Positions 38,352 to 47,963 of a stretch of DNA of 64,000 nucleotides are shown here, piece after piece. The notes beneath the pieces are model-generated. The model did not search any database and was not told the origin of the DNA. It saw only the letters and a program-made list of their open reading frames with translations. The stretch's first letter is position 1. Each line of letters begins with the position of its first letter. Made by a program: the position numbers and the translations under genes. The DNA comes from Streptomonospora litoralis (GTDB lineage: Bacteria > Actinomycetota > Actinomycetes > Streptosporangiales > Streptosporangiaceae). Location of the stretch: contig NZ_CP036455.1 in NCBI RefSeq assembly GCF_004323735.1, positions 2,289,101 to 2,353,100 of the forward strand, in the 5' to 3' direction.

Positions 38352-39842
38352 GTGAGTGACCGTTCCCGTCCGCCCTCCCGCTCTTCCGGCAAGAGCGGGG
38401 GCAAGGGCGCCAAGAACACGCCGCCCGCCCCGAAGGATCCGGCTCGCCGGGCCGCCTACGATGTACTGCGGGCGGTGCAGGACCGCGACGCCTACGCCAA
38501 CCTGCTGCTGCCCTCCATGCTGCGCGAACGCGGCATCCACGGGCGCGACGCCGCCCTTGCGACCGAGCTGACCTACGGCGCCCTGCGCCGCCAGGGCACC
38601 TACGACGCCATCCTCGACGCCTGCATCGACCGCTCGCTGTCCTCCGTCGACCCCGAGGTGCTGCCGGTTCTGCGCCTGGGCGCCCACCAGCTGCTCGCCA
38701 CCGCCGTCCCGCCGCACGCCGCCGTCAGCGCGACCGTCGACCTCGCCCGCCGCGTGGTCGGGCACCACCGGGGCCGGTTCGCCAACGCGGTGCTGCGCAA
38801 GGTGGGCCGCCGCGACCTGCCGGACTGGACGGCGGTCGTGGCGCCCGACCGCGCCACCGACCCCGTCGGCCACCTGAGCATCGTGCACAGCCACCCGCGC
38901 TGGATCGTCGAGGCCCTCGCCGCCGCGCTGGGTGAGGCGGCCGACAAGGCCCCCGGCGCCCCCGGCGGCGCGGGCCCCGATGCGGAGGGGGCCGGGCTCG
39001 CCGAGACCGAGCAGCTGCTCGCCGCGCACAACGAGCGGCCGCGGGTGACCCTGGTGGCCAAGCCGGGCCGCGCGTCGGTGGCCGACCTCCTGGGAGGCGG
39101 CGCCACCGCCGCGCGGTACTCGCCCTACGGTGCCTATCTGGCCGAGGGCGACCCGGCCGCCCTGCGCGAGGTCCGCCAGCGGCGCGCCGCCGTCCAGGAC
39201 GAAGCGAGCCAGCTCGTCGCACTCGCGCTGACCCGCGTCGGTGTCGAAGGCGCCGACGCGCGCTGGCTGGACGCCTGCGCCGGGCCGGGCGGAAAGTCGG
39301 GGCTGCTCGCCGGGCTCGCCGGCAAGCGGGAAGCGCGGCTTTTGGCCGCGGAGGTCCAGCCCGCCCGCGCGGGACTGGTGGCCCAGGCCGTGGAGCGCTC
39401 GGTGCGCGACGCCGGCCGGACCGTGGTGGCCGACTCCACCCGCCCGGCCTGGCGCCCCGGCGCCTTCGACCGGGTGCTCGTCGACGCGCCCTGCACCGGC
39501 CTGGGGGCGCTGCGCCGCCGCCCCGAGTCGCGCTGGCGGCGCACGCCCGAGACCGCCGACGGCCTGGCGCCGCTGCAGCGCGACCTGCTGCGCGGCGCGC
39601 TGGATTCGGCGCGTCCCGGCGGCGTGGTCGCCTACGTCACCTGCTCGCCGCACCTGGCCGAGACCAGCGCGATCGTGGCGGCGGTGCTGTCGGAACGCTC
39701 CGACGCCGAGGTGCTGCGCGCCGCCGACTACCTCGACGAGGTCCCCGGCATCGCGGCCGGCGCCGGAGGCCGGTACGTGCAGTTCTGGCCGCACCGCCAC
39801 GGTACCGACGCCATGTTCCTCGCGCTGCTGCGCAAACGCTGA
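38352..39842 (+). CDS. rsmB: 16S rRNA cytosine(967)-C5-methyltransferase
   Basis: 496 residues. N-terminal NusB-like RNA-binding domain (about 35-165), then a Rossmann methyltransferase: [16 protein letters not shown] binds [21 protein letters not shown] has the PC motif, and [13 protein letters not shown] has the catalytic TC motif. A Lys/Ser/Gly-rich N-terminal tail (about 30 residues) and an Ala/Gly linker near residues 195-215 are extra. The GTG at 38352 begins this tail; the frame is open further upstream without support. Confidence 0.95.
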   Translation: MSDRSRPPSRSSGKSGGKGAKNTPPAPKDPARRAAYDVLRAVQDRDAYANLLLPSMLRERGIHGRDAALATELTYGALRRQGTYDAILDACIDRSLSSVDPEVLPVLRLGAHQLLATAVPPHAAVSATVDLARRVVGHHRGRFANAVLRKVGRRDLPDWTAVVAPDRATDPVGHLSIVHSHPRWIVEALAAALGEAADKAPGAPGGAGPDAEGAGLAETEQLLAAHNERPRVTLVAKPGRASVADLLGGGATAARYSPYGAYLAEGDPAALREVRQRRAAVQDEASQLVALALTRVGVEGADARWLDACAGPGGKSGLLAGLAGKREARLLAAEVQPARAGLVAQAVERSVRDAGRTVVADSTRPAWRPGAFDRVLVDAPCTGLGALRRRPESRWRRTPETADGLAPLQRDLLRGALDSARPGGVVAYVTCSPHLAETSAIVAAVLSERSDAEVLRAADYLDEVPGIAAGAGGRYVQFWPHRHGTDAMFLALLRKR

Positions 39843-39924
39843 GGCCCGGCGCCGCCGCCGGTGCGTGCCGCCTCGGCCGCCGGTCCCCGGCGCGCGGGGC
39901 GCCGCCCCGCCCGGGGCCTGCTAA

Positions 39925-39930
39925 TAGACT
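39925..39930 (+). promoter_or_regulatory. Candidate -10 for rpe, leaderless arrangement
   Basis: TAGACT stands seven bases before the rpe GTG, and there is no ribosome-binding site between. Transcription would begin at the start codon. This fits the frequent leaderless mRNAs of actinobacteria. Confidence 0.5.
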
Positions 39931-39937
39931 CGGCGGC

Positions 39938-40612
39938 GTGGCCATCCGAATCTCACCCAGCATCCTGTCCGCCGACTTCGCCCACCTCGCCGACGAGGCC
40001 GCGGCGGTCTCCGACACGGCCGACTGGCTGCACGTCGACGTGATGGACAACCATTTCGTGCCCAATCTGACACTGGGCCTGCCCGTCGTCGAGTCGCTGC
40101 TCAAGACGGTCACGGTGCCCATGGACTGCCACCTGATGATCGAGGACCCCGACCGCTGGGCGCCCGCCTACGCCGAGGCGGGTGCGGGCAGCGTCACCGT
40201 GCACGCCGAGGCGGCGCGCTCGCCGGTGCGCACGTTGCGGGAGATCCGCGGCCAGGGCGCACGCGCCGGTCTGGCGCTGAATCCCGGCACGGCCCTGGAG
40301 TCCTACGCCGACCTGGTGCCCGAGGTCGACATGCTGCTGCTGATGACGGTCGAGCCGGGCTTCGGCGGGCAGCGGTTCCTCGACATCGTGCTGCCCAAGA
40401 TCCGCCGCGCCCGCGAGTTGATCGCGGCCGGTGGGGGCTCGATCTGGCTCCAGGTGGACGGCGGGATCAGCGAGGAGACGGTCGAGCGTGCCGCGGAGGC
40501 CGGCGCCGACGTCTTCGTGGCCGGCTCCTCGGTCTACAAGGCGGAGGACCCCGCCGCCGCGGTGCAGAGCCTGCGCGCCCAGGCGGAGAAGGCCGCCGTG
40601 TCCGGCAAGTAG
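39938..40612 (+). CDS. rpe: Ribulose-phosphate 3-epimerase
   Basis: 224 residues, TIM-barrel. Interconverts ribulose 5-phosphate and xylulose 5-phosphate. [35 protein letters not shown] (metal-binding His and Asp), [11 protein letters not shown] and [11 protein letters not shown] with [10 protein letters not shown] at the phosphate end are all present. GTG start with no ribosome-binding site and a -10 seven bases away. Ribulose 5-phosphate is also the substrate of RibB, encoded a little downstream. Confidence 0.97.
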   Translation: MAIRISPSILSADFAHLADEAAAVSDTADWLHVDVMDNHFVPNLTLGLPVVESLLKTVTVPMDCHLMIEDPDRWAPAYAEAGAGSVTVHAEAARSPVRTLREIRGQGARAGLALNPGTALESYADLVPEVDMLLLMTVEPGFGGQRFLDIVLPKIRRARELIAAGGGSIWLQVDGGISEETVERAAEAGADVFVAGSSVYKAEDPAAAVQSLRAQAEKAAVSGK

Positions 40613-40796
40613 CACCGGTTTCCGCGGCGCCGGGCCGACTGCGGCGAGAACCCGATGGAACGGATGTCCGCGCCCGCGGGTTGGGAGACCACCGCGGGTG
40701 CATCTACGATCACTGCTGAGCCGAGGTCTGGAATTCGGTGTCGGAACGCACCGGTAAGGCGCGCTCCAGACTCCGAGTCCGCTAGGCGAGGTGTGC

Positions 40797-41825
40797 ATGA
40801 ACGCGGTGTGGGACGCCGAGATCGGCGTCGTGGAGTGGGTCCAGAGCTGGGGAGGATGGCTCCAAGCCCCGATGCAGGGCGTCAGCGTCTTGGGCTCCCA
40901 GGCGATGCTGCTCGTCGTGGTGACGCTGGTGTTCTGGTGCCTGCACGCGGGACTGGGCGCGCGGACCTTCGTCGCCGTCTCCGGCGGCGCGCTGCTCGTC
41001 GGCCTGCTGAAGATCGTGCTGTACGCCCCGCGGCCCTCCTGGTACCACCACGCCGTGCGGCCGATCGCCGCGCCCACGACCTTCGGCGCCCCTTCCGCGC
41101 ACGCGTCGACGTCGCTGCTGCTGTGGGGGTCGCTGGCCCTGCGCAGCCGGCGGCGGTGGATCTGGGGCGCGGCCGCCGCCGTGGTCCTGGCCGTAGGGGT
41201 GACCCGGATCTACCTCGGCGCCCACTTCGTCACCGACCTGCTGGCCGGCTGGCTGGTGGCCGCCGCCGTGCTGTGGGCCGCGCTGCGCTACGAGGCGGCG
41301 GTGACGGCGCGCTGGCGCAGCCTCCCGCTTTCGGCCCAGGTCGGACTGGCGCTGGCCCTGTCCCTCGCCCCGCTGCTCGCCGCCGCCGGGTGGCAGGCGC
41401 TCGTCCACGCCGGCTGGAGCCCGCCCGAGGCCTGGACGGGCGGCGTGCCGCCGCGGATCGGCGCCACCTCGCTTACGTACGTGGCCGGGGCCGCGGGCGG
41501 TTTCTTCGGCGGCGCCGCGGGGCTGTCCGTGCTCGCCGCGCGCGGCTGGTACAGCGCCGCGGGGTCGGCGGTCTCCCGCACCGCGCGGTATGTGATCGGA
41601 ATCTCCGGCGTCGTGCTGATCCTGGCGGTCGCCGGGGTGGCCGTCCCCGAAGCCGCGGGCGCCTCCGCGGCCGTGCGCGACTACGTGCTCTTCGCGGTGC
41701 TGGCGGCCTGGTGCGCGCTGGGCGCCCCCGAGCTGTTCCTGCGGATGGGACTTGCCGAGCGCCCCGAACCGGCCGCACCGAACGAGCAGTCGCCGACAGG
41801 CGGGCCCGGTGCGGGCCGGGAATGA
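40797..41825 (+). CDS. PAP2 superfamily membrane phosphatase
   Basis: 342 residues with about eight membrane spans. The three phosphatase motifs are visible: KIVLYAPRP, the PSAH box in FGAPSAHAS, and TRIYLGAHFVTD with the nucleophile-activating His. Relatives remove phosphate from lipid phosphates such as undecaprenyl diphosphate or phosphatidate. The ATG at 40797 has GAGG five bases before it; a GTG six bases upstream is possible. The C-terminal half has four further hydrophobic segments without motifs. It precedes the riboswitch-controlled rib genes but is not under the riboswitch. Confidence 0.9.
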   Translation: MNAVWDAEIGVVEWVQSWGGWLQAPMQGVSVLGSQAMLLVVVTLVFWCLHAGLGARTFVAVSGGALLVGLLKIVLYAPRPSWYHHAVRPIAAPTTFGAPSAHASTSLLLWGSLALRSRRRWIWGAAAAVVLAVGVTRIYLGAHFVTDLLAGWLVAAAVLWAALRYEAAVTARWRSLPLSAQVGLALALSLAPLLAAAGWQALVHAGWSPPEAWTGGVPPRIGATSLTYVAGAAGGFFGGAAGLSVLAARGWYSAAGSAVSRTARYVIGISGVVLILAVAGVAVPEAAGASAAVRDYVLFAVLAAWCALGAPELFLRMGLAERPEPAAPNEQSPTGGPGAGRE

Positions 41826-41869
41826 GCCGGCGTGGCACACTGTTGGCAGATACATTGACACGACACGAC

Positions 41870-41997
41870 GCGTGCTCCGGGGTCGGTGAAAGTCCGAACC
41901 GGCGGTGACAGTCCGCGACCCGGCCGAGGCCATCGGCCGGTTGAACCGGTGGAATTCCGGTACCGACGGTGAAAGTCCGGATGGGAGGCAGTACGCG
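41870..41997 (+). promoter_or_regulatory. FMN riboswitch (RFN element)
   Basis: All the conserved RFN parts occur in order: GTGCTCCGGGGTCGGTGAAA, CCGAACCGGCGGTGACAGTC, CGCGACCCGGC, a variable arm, GGTTGAACCGGTGGAATTCC, TACCGACGGTGAAAGTCC and GGATGGGAGGCAGTACG. FMN binding shuts down rib expression. A GCGGG/CCCGC hairpin at 42015-42031 lies downstream without a T-run, so the switch may act on translation or by a Rho-type mechanism. TTGACA at 41855-41860 lies just upstream. Confidence 0.97.
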
Positions 41998-42112
41998 TGG
42001 GATACGGCCGAGTCGCGGGTGCTGTGCCCGCTCTTCGCGGTTCCCCCGGGCGGACCTGACCGCCTGCACGCCACCCCCGGAGCCCTGAGCAGGGTTAGGG
42101 GATGGATGGGAC

Positions 42113-42727
42113 GTGTTCACCGGAATCGTCGAGGAGCTCGGTGAGGTCACCGAGATCGAGCAGGCGGGCGACTTCGTCGGCGACGCCGTACGGCTGACGC
42201 TGCGCGGGCCCGTCGTCACCGCCGATGCGGCACACGGCGACTCCATCGCCGTCAACGGCGTCTGCCTCACCGTCACCGCCGTCTTTGGCGAGTGCTTCAG
42301 CGCCGATGTGATGAAGGAGACGCTGGACCGCTCCAGCCTCGGTGCCCTGAGCTCGGGGTCGCCGGTCAACCTGGAGCGCGCAGCCAAGGTCTCCGACCGC
42401 CTCGGCGGCCACATCGTGCAGGGCCACGTCGACGCCAAGGCCGAGGTCGTCGAGCGCATCAGCGGCTCCCGGTGGGAGACCGTCCGCTTCTCCCTGCCCC
42501 CCGAGTCGGCGCGCTACGTGGTCGAGAAGGGCTCCATCACCGTCGACGGCGTGAGCCTGACCGTCGCCTCGGTGGCCGCCGACAGCTTCACCGTCAGCCT
42601 CATCCCCACCACGCTCCACCTCACCACGCTCGGCGCCAAGGGCATCGGCGCCCCGGTGAACCTGGAGACCGACATCGTCGCCAAGTACGTCGAGCGCCTC
42701 GTCGCCGGCTCCGCGGCGGGTGCCTGA
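42113..42727 (+). CDS. ribE: Riboflavin synthase alpha chain
   Basis: 204 residues built of two similar lumazine-binding halves. [12 protein letters not shown] starts the protein, and each half has a [12 protein letters not shown] / [12 protein letters not shown] pair with [11 protein letters not shown] between. It turns two 6,7-dimethyl-8-ribityllumazine molecules into riboflavin. GTG start, 115 bases after the FMN riboswitch. The stop overlaps an ATG in frame with ribBA (TGATG). Confidence 0.97.
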   Translation: MFTGIVEELGEVTEIEQAGDFVGDAVRLTLRGPVVTADAAHGDSIAVNGVCLTVTAVFGECFSADVMKETLDRSSLGALSSGSPVNLERAAKVSDRLGGHIVQGHVDAKAEVVERISGSRWETVRFSLPPESARYVVEKGSITVDGVSLTVASVAADSFTVSLIPTTLHLTTLGAKGIGAPVNLETDIVAKYVERLVAGSAAGA

Positions 42728-42843
42728 TGAGCAGGCACGACAGCGCCCGGCGCGCCCGGCGCGCCCGGCGCACCGCGCCCCGCACACCCGTCGACGCAGC
42801 CGCCACACGCACCGCAGGCCACGGCCAAGGAGTTCCCGCAGCG

Positions 42844-44205
42844 ATGACCGGCATCACCACCGAGCAGCCCGCCGCAGCGAACGGCCACCGCGACGCGGGC
42901 GGCGCGCCGCGCCCGCGCCTCCTCGACGACATCGCCGACGCCGTCGCCGACATCGCCGCCGGGCGACCGGTGATCGTGGTCGACGACGAGGACCGCGAGA
43001 ACGAGGGGGACCTCGTCTTCGCCGCCGAGGCCGCCACTCCCGAACTGCTCGCGTTCACCGTCCGCCACAGCTCCGGGCTGGTGTGCGTGCCCATGCTCGG
43101 CGAAGACCTCGACCGGCTCGAACTGCCGCTGATGACCGCCGACAACCAGGACGGCCTGGGCACCGCCTACACCGTCACCGTGGACGCCCGCTCCGGTATC
43201 ACCACCGGCATCTCCGCCGCCGATCGGGCGCGCACCATCAGCCTGCTCGCCGGGCCCCGCACCGAGGCCGGCGACCTGCGGCGGCCCGGCCACGTGCTCC
43301 CGCTGCGGTACCGCCCCGGCGGGGTGCTCACCCGGCGCGGGCACACCGAAGCCTCGATCGATCTCGCCCGGCTGGCCGGCATGCGGCCCGCCGCGGTCAT
43401 CGCCGAGGTCGTCGAGGACGACGGCACCATGGCCCGCCTGCCGCGGCTGCGCGAGTTCGCCGACGAGCACGGGCTGCGCGTCGTCTCGATCGACCAGTTG
43501 GTGCACCACATCGAGGCGAGTGCCGCCGACGCCGACGCTGCCGCCCCCGGCGCACCCGCCGCCGTGCCGGGCGCAGCCGCCTCGACCGCCCGTCCGCCGC
43601 TGGTCGAGCGCGTCGTCGAGACCCGCATCCCCAACAGCCACGGCGAATGGCGCGCCGTGGGCTACCGCGGTACCACCGACGGTGCCGAGCACGTCGCGCT
43701 GGTCTTCGGCGATCCCGCCGACGGCGCCGAGACCCTGGTGCGCCTGCACTCGGAGTGCCTCACCGGCGACGCGTTCGGCTCCCACCGCTGCGACTGCGGC
43801 GCCCAACTGGAGGCGGCGATGGCCGCCATCGCCGCCGAAGGGCGCGGCGTCCTGGTCTACCTGCGCGGCCACGAGGGACGCGGCATCGGACTGCTGCACA
43901 AGCTGCTGGCCTACCGGCTGCAGGACTCCGGCGCCGACACCGTCGACGCCAACCTGGAGCTGGGCCTGCCCGCCGACGCCCGCGACTTCAGCGCCGGCGC
44001 GGCGATCCTGGCCGACCTGGGTGCCCGCTCGGTGCGGCTGCTGAGCAACAACCCGCGCAAGACCGACGGGCTGAGCGAGCACGGGATCACCGTCGCCGAG
44101 CGGATCCCCATGCCCAGCGCGGTGACCGCCGACAACCTGCGCTATCTGCAGACCAAGCGCGACCGGATGGGCCACGACCTGCCCGGGATCGTCGCCGCCA
44201 CCTGA
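42844..44205 (+). CDS. ribBA: Bifunctional DHBP synthase / GTP cyclohydrolase II
   Basis: 453 residues. The N-terminal RibB domain (about 25-230) has [17 protein letters not shown], with the acidic Mg site, and [10 protein letters not shown]. The C-terminal RibA domain (about 255-450) has [21 protein letters not shown] with the zinc cysteines and [13 protein letters not shown]. It makes both riboflavin precursors, one from ribulose 5-phosphate and one from GTP. I chose the ATG with AAGGAG 11 bases upstream. An in-frame ATG at 42727 overlapping the ribE stop would add 39 Arg/Ala-rich residues. An Ala/Pro linker joins the domains. Confidence 0.96.
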   Translation: MTGITTEQPAAANGHRDAGGAPRPRLLDDIADAVADIAAGRPVIVVDDEDRENEGDLVFAAEAATPELLAFTVRHSSGLVCVPMLGEDLDRLELPLMTADNQDGLGTAYTVTVDARSGITTGISAADRARTISLLAGPRTEAGDLRRPGHVLPLRYRPGGVLTRRGHTEASIDLARLAGMRPAAVIAEVVEDDGTMARLPRLREFADEHGLRVVSIDQLVHHIEASAADADAAAPGAPAAVPGAAASTARPPLVERVVETRIPNSHGEWRAVGYRGTTDGAEHVALVFGDPADGAETLVRLHSECLTGDAFGSHRCDCGAQLEAAMAAIAAEGRGVLVYLRGHEGRGIGLLHKLLAYRLQDSGADTVDANLELGLPADARDFSAGAAILADLGARSVRLLSNNPRKTDGLSEHGITVAERIPMPSAVTADNLRYLQTKRDRMGHDLPGIVAAT

Positions 44206-44257
44206 TGCGGCGCGCCGCACCCCGACCCCAGTCCGAGCAAGCCGGAGGGAAACCGAC

Positions 44258-44755
44258 ATGAGCGGAACCGGACGCCCCGAGGAGCACGCGGTCGACGCCG
44301 CGGGCCTGCGCGTGGGCATCGTCGCGACCCGCTGGAACGCCGATGTCGTCGAGCCCATGCTCGCCCGCGCCCGCGAGGCCCTGGCGCACTGGGGCGCCGA
44401 GGAGCCCGACGTCGTCCACGTGGCCGGGGCGGTCGAGCTCCCCGTCGTGGCCCAGCAGTTCGCCCGCACCCGCGACGCGGTCGTGGCGCTCGGCGCGGTC
44501 ATCCGCGGCGGCACACCGCACTTCGACTACGTGTGCCAGTCGCTGACGCAGGGCCTGACGGAGGTGGCGCTGGCCGAGTCCACCCCCGTCGCGAACGGGG
44601 TGCTCACCTGTGATACCCAAGAGCAGGCGCGCGACCGCGCCGGGCTCCCCGGCAGCCGGGAGGACAAGGGCTGGGAGGCCGCGACGGCCGCCGTCGACAC
44701 CGCGGCCGTCCTGCGCGGTCTGCGCACCGCCGGCGGCGAGCGCGTCGCCGGCTAG
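44258..44755 (+). CDS. ribH: 6,7-dimethyl-8-ribityllumazine synthase
   Basis: 165 residues. GIVATRWNADVVEPML, VAGAVELPVVAQQF, AVVALGAVIRGGTPHFDYVC (with the catalytic His of the family region) and GVLTCDTQEQARDRAG match RibH. It condenses the ribBA products and forms icosahedral particles in many bacteria. Family enzymes usually have N at the start of the NG-L-T-DT strand, as here (NGVLTCDT). GGAGG precedes the ATG. No ribD is present in this operon. Confidence 0.96.
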   Translation: MSGTGRPEEHAVDAAGLRVGIVATRWNADVVEPMLARAREALAHWGAEEPDVVHVAGAVELPVVAQQFARTRDAVVALGAVIRGGTPHFDYVCQSLTQGLTEVALAESTPVANGVLTCDTQEQARDRAGLPGSREDKGWEAATAAVDTAAVLRGLRTAGGERVAG

Positions 44756-44828
44756 CGAGGGAGCACGTGCGAAGGCGGAGGGCGGGCCGGTGGGCGCCGA
44801 CGAAGCGGAACGAGGAGACACAGGCACC

Positions 44829-45302
44829 GTGGACGAGGACGGGCGCGAAGGGCGGGCCCCGGGCCTGCCGGTGACGTGGCGGCCGCGCAACATGCGCATC
44901 GTGGGCTACGCCCTCGCCGCGCTCGTCCTGGCGACCATGGTGCTGCTGGCCATCGTGCTGCCGCCCGACTGGCGGCTCTCCGACCGGTTCGGCCTGGTGT
45001 TCCTGGGTCTGGTCGGCGTGGGCGTGCTGCACCTGCTCGCCCGGCCCTGCCTGCGCGCCACCGAGGACCGCGTGACCGTGGTCAACAGCATCCGCACGCA
45101 CGTGCTGGAGTGGCCCGAGATCGTCGACGCCCGCATGCCGGTGGGCGAGCCCTGGCCGACCATCGACCTCGCCGACGGCTCGACGCTGGCGGTGATGGGC
45201 ATCCAGAGCAACGACGGCGCCATGGCGCGCCGGGCGCTCGCCGACTTCCAGCACCTGCTGCACAGCCGGGGAGAGGCCGAGGAGCCGGAGCGGCCGGGGT
45301 GA
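44829..45302 (+). CDS. PH-domain membrane protein
   Basis: 157 residues. Two hydrophobic spans near the N-terminus (YALAALVLATMVLLAIVLPP; FGLVFLGLVGVGVLHLLARP) lead into a bacterial PH domain: RVTVVNSIRTHVLEWPEIVDARMP, ending in a C-terminal helix (RRALADFQHLL). Such proteins follow ribH in many actinobacteria. Their role is unknown. GTG at 44829 has GAGGAG 11 bases before; GTG 44790 with GGAGG at eight bases is an alternative. Confidence 0.85.
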   Translation: MDEDGREGRAPGLPVTWRPRNMRIVGYALAALVLATMVLLAIVLPPDWRLSDRFGLVFLGLVGVGVLHLLARPCLRATEDRVTVVNSIRTHVLEWPEIVDARMPVGEPWPTIDLADGSTLAVMGIQSNDGAMARRALADFQHLLHSRGEAEEPERPG

Positions 45303-45470
45303 CGGCGGCCCGGCTCGCCGACGACTCGCGCTAGCGCCGGGCGGTCCCGCGCGGGCTCCGATCGCCGCACCCGGCCGGAGTCGCGGTTTTCACCGTTTCG
45401 GTCGCCCGCCGCGCACTCGGTCCGCGATCGGGGGCTTGACGGCGCGGCGGAAAAGGCGCCTGCTGGAGGT

Positions 45471-45602
45471 ATGGATACCGGCGACCGGCACGAGCGTCCG
45501 CACCGCCCGCGTCCGCTCAACCTCCGCGCCAAGGCGCTGCTGTGGACGGCGGTCGTGAGCGTCGTCGCGCTCGACGACCTGCTGGGCCGCCTGGCGATCT
45601 GA
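45471..45602 (+). CDS. Possible small membrane protein
   Basis: 43 residues: a basic N-terminus (MDTGDRHERPHRPRP) then one hydrophobic segment (ALLWTAVVSVVALDDLLGRL). Third codon positions are almost all G or C, as in real genes nearby. GGAGG lies only one base before the ATG, which is too close to be ideal. I know no family. Flanking 45303-45470 and 45603-45882 show no gene. Confidence 0.4.
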   Translation: MDTGDRHERPHRPRPLNLRAKALLWTAVVSVVALDDLLGRLAI

Positions 45603-45882
45603 GGCCGCGCCGCCCGGCCCGGCGGCGCGCCGCCCCGAGCGCCGCCGACACCGTCGCCGCGGGTTCGCCCGAAGAGCCCGCGGGCGGCCGCATCCGCGCG
45701 GTGCGGCACCGGCCGCGGCCACGGCTGTGCCGCGGAGCCGATCGGCGCCCCGCAGCCGACGGTTCGAAAACACCGCACAATGCGGCCGCCGCGGGTTTGT
45801 CGATTCTTGTCCCCCGCTGCACTCTCCCCCTAGCGTGCGGACCGTCTAGCCTGGGCCCGAGGAGGAGGGGAGGCCCACTTCG

Positions 45883-46824
45883 ATGGCTGACGCACCGGGA
45901 GCCGCCGCGGCGATCACCGGCCCCGAGCAGTTCGCACGGCGGCTCGACGAACACGACTACCTGGCAGACGACGGCGCCGCTACCGCCTGCTTCCTGGCCG
46001 TGCGCATGGGCCGCCCGCTGTTCCTGGAAGGCGACGCCGGAGTGGGCAAGACCGAGCTCGCCAAGGCATTGGCCGCCGTGCTGGACGCTCCCCTCATCCG
46101 CCTGCAGTGCTACGAGGGCATCGACGCCGCCCAGGCGCTCTACGACTGGGACTACCCGCGCCAGCTGCTACACCTGCGCGCCGCCCAGGCCGCGGGCGCC
46201 GGCGCAGACGCCGACCAGCTCGAATCCGGCCTCTACGACCGCCGCTTCCTGCTCGCGCGCCCGCTGCTGCGCGCCCTGGAGGCCGGCGCCGCCGGTCCCG
46301 GCGTGCTCCTCGTCGACGAGATCGACCGCGCCGACGACGAGTTCGAGGCGTTCCTGCTGGAGTTCCTCTCCGACTTCACCATCTCCATCCCCGAACTCGG
46401 CACGGTGCGCACCGCCAACCCGCCGGTCGTGGTGCTCACCTCCAACCGCACCCGCGAGGTGCACGACGCCCTGAAGCGCCGCTGCCTCTACCACTGGATG
46501 CCCAACCCCGGCTTCGAGCGCGAGGCCGCCATCATCCGCCGCCGGCTGCCCGAGGCCGCCGACCGCCTCGTCCACCAGGTCGCCGCCGCCGGCCAGCGGC
46601 TGCGCGACCCCGACAGCGAGGGCTTCGACCTGGTCAAGCCGCCCGGAGTGGCCGAGACCATCGACTGGACCGCGGCGCTGGTCGCGCTGGGCGCCCGCGA
46701 ACTCGACCCCGACACCGCCGCCCGCAGCCTCGGCGCGCTCATCAAGCACCGCGAGGACTCCGAGGCCGTCCGGCTCAAACTCGCGGCGCTGCTCGACGGG
46801 CACGAACCCGAACCGGCGGGGTGA
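45883..46824 (+). CDS. MoxR family AAA+ ATPase (CoxD-like)
   Basis: 313 residues. Walker A GDAGVGKTELAKALA, Walker B GVLLVDEIDRADDEFEAFLLE, sensor VVVLTSNRTREVHDALKRRCLYHW. MoxR ATPases work with VWA-domain partners to mature metalloenzymes; the CoxD group inserts the Cu/S-Mo site of CO dehydrogenase. GAGGAGGGGAGG lies upstream of the ATG. The stop overlaps the GTG of the VWA gene (GTGA). The neighbours XdhC and MocA support a molybdo-hydroxylase maturation role. Confidence 0.93.
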   Translation: MADAPGAAAAITGPEQFARRLDEHDYLADDGAATACFLAVRMGRPLFLEGDAGVGKTELAKALAAVLDAPLIRLQCYEGIDAAQALYDWDYPRQLLHLRAAQAAGAGADADQLESGLYDRRFLLARPLLRALEAGAAGPGVLLVDEIDRADDEFEAFLLEFLSDFTISIPELGTVRTANPPVVVLTSNRTREVHDALKRRCLYHWMPNPGFEREAAIIRRRLPEAADRLVHQVAAAGQRLRDPDSEGFDLVKPPGVAETIDWTAALVALGARELDPDTAARSLGALIKHREDSEAVRLKLAALLDGHEPEPAG

Positions 46825-47963
46825 GCGGCGTGGAGCGGGCCGCACGCGACGCCATCGAGACCCTGCTGGGTTTCGTGCGGACCCTGCGCGCCGCCGGAGT
46901 CGGTGCCGACACGGGCCGCGCGGCGGCGTTCCTGCGCGCCGTGGACACCCTCGACGTCACCCGCCCCGAACCCGTCTACTGGGCCGGGCGGCTGACCCTG
47001 TGCTCCCACGGCGCCGACCTGGCCCGCTACGACGCCTGCTTCGCCGCCTACTTCGGCGGCGCCGCCCCCGCCGCGGCCGAACACGCCCGACCCCTGGCCA
47101 CCACGGCTCCGGCCATGTGGAACCCGCCCGCCTCCGACGACACCGACACTGACACCGATACCACCGGCCTCGCCGCCGGCGACACCGAGGTGCTGCGCAC
47201 GGCCGACATCGCCGCTCTCACTCGCGAGGAACGCGCGGCCGTGGCCCGGCTCGTATCGCGGATCTCAGCCGACCGCCCGCGCCGCCGCACCCGCCGCCTC
47301 GAACCCGCCGTCCACGGCCGCCTGGACCACCGCCGCATGCTGCGCTCCGCGCTGCGCACCGGCGGCGAGCCGCTGCGGCTGCCGCGCCGCCACCGCTCCA
47401 CCCGGCCCCGCCGCGTCGTCCTCCTCGTCGACATCAGCGGATCCATGGCGCCCTACGCCGACGCCCTGCTGCGCCTGGCCCACGTCGTCGTGCGCGGACA
47501 CCCCCGCCACACCGAGGCGTTCAGCGTGGGCACCCGGCTGACCCGGCTGACGCCGCAGATGCGGCTGCGCGACCCCGCCGCCGCGCTGGCCGCCGTCGCC
47601 GACGCGATCCCCGACTGGAGCGGCGGCACCCGGCTGGGCACCGAGCTCAAGGAGTTCCTCGACCTCTACGGCCGCCGCGGCACCGCCCGCGGCGCCCTGG
47701 CGATCATCGCCTCCGACGGCTGGGAGCGCGGCGACGCCGCCCTGCTGGGCACCCAGATGGCCCGGCTCGCCCGGCTGGCGCACCGCGTGGTGTGGGTGAA
47801 CCCGCATAAGGCCCAGCCCGGCTACGCCCCGCTCACCGCGGGGATGCGGGCCGCCTGGCCGCACATCGACGACTTCGTGTCCGGACACAGCCTGGACGCG
47901 CTGGAACAGCTCGCCACCGCCGTGATCGGCGGTCGGCGCGAGGGAGGAGTGCACCGTGCGTGA
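46821..47963 (+). CDS. VWA-domain (CoxE-like) protein
   Basis: 380 residues. A helical N-terminal part (about 1-180, with an Asp/Thr repeat DTDTDTDT near residue 108) is followed by RPRRVVLLVDISGSMAPYA, a complete MIDAS metal site (DxSxS), and a von Willebrand A fold to the C-terminus (SGGTRLGTELKEFL; IIASDGWERGD). It pairs with the MoxR ATPase. GTG start coupled to the MoxR stop; its own end overlaps the xdhC start by eight bases. Confidence 0.92.
   Translation: MSGVERAARDAIETLLGFVRTLRAAGVGADTGRAAAFLRAVDTLDVTRPEPVYWAGRLTLCSHGADLARYDACFAAYFGGAAPAAAEHARPLATTAPAMWNPPASDDTDTDTDTTGLAAGDTEVLRTADIAALTREERAAVARLVSRISADRPRRRTRRLEPAVHGRLDHRRMLRSALRTGGEPLRLPRRHRSTRPRRVVLLVDISGSMAPYADALLRLAHVVVRGHPRHTEAFSVGTRLTRLTPQMRLRDPAAALAAVADAIPDWSGGTRLGTELKEFLDLYGRRGTARGALAIIASDGWERGDAALLGTQMARLARLAHRVVWVNPHKAQPGYAPLTAGMRAAWPHIDDFVSGHSLDALEQLATAVIGGRREGGVHRA

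Noticed and set aside
36954-39800. A 948-codon minus-strand frame opposite fmt and rsmB
   Set aside because: Shadow frame; fmt and rsmB are certain.
42750-42780. GGCGCGCCC tandem units as a regulatory element before ribBA
   Set aside because: Short GC-simple sequence in the possible 5' coding extension of ribBA; easily produced by Arg/Ala codons.
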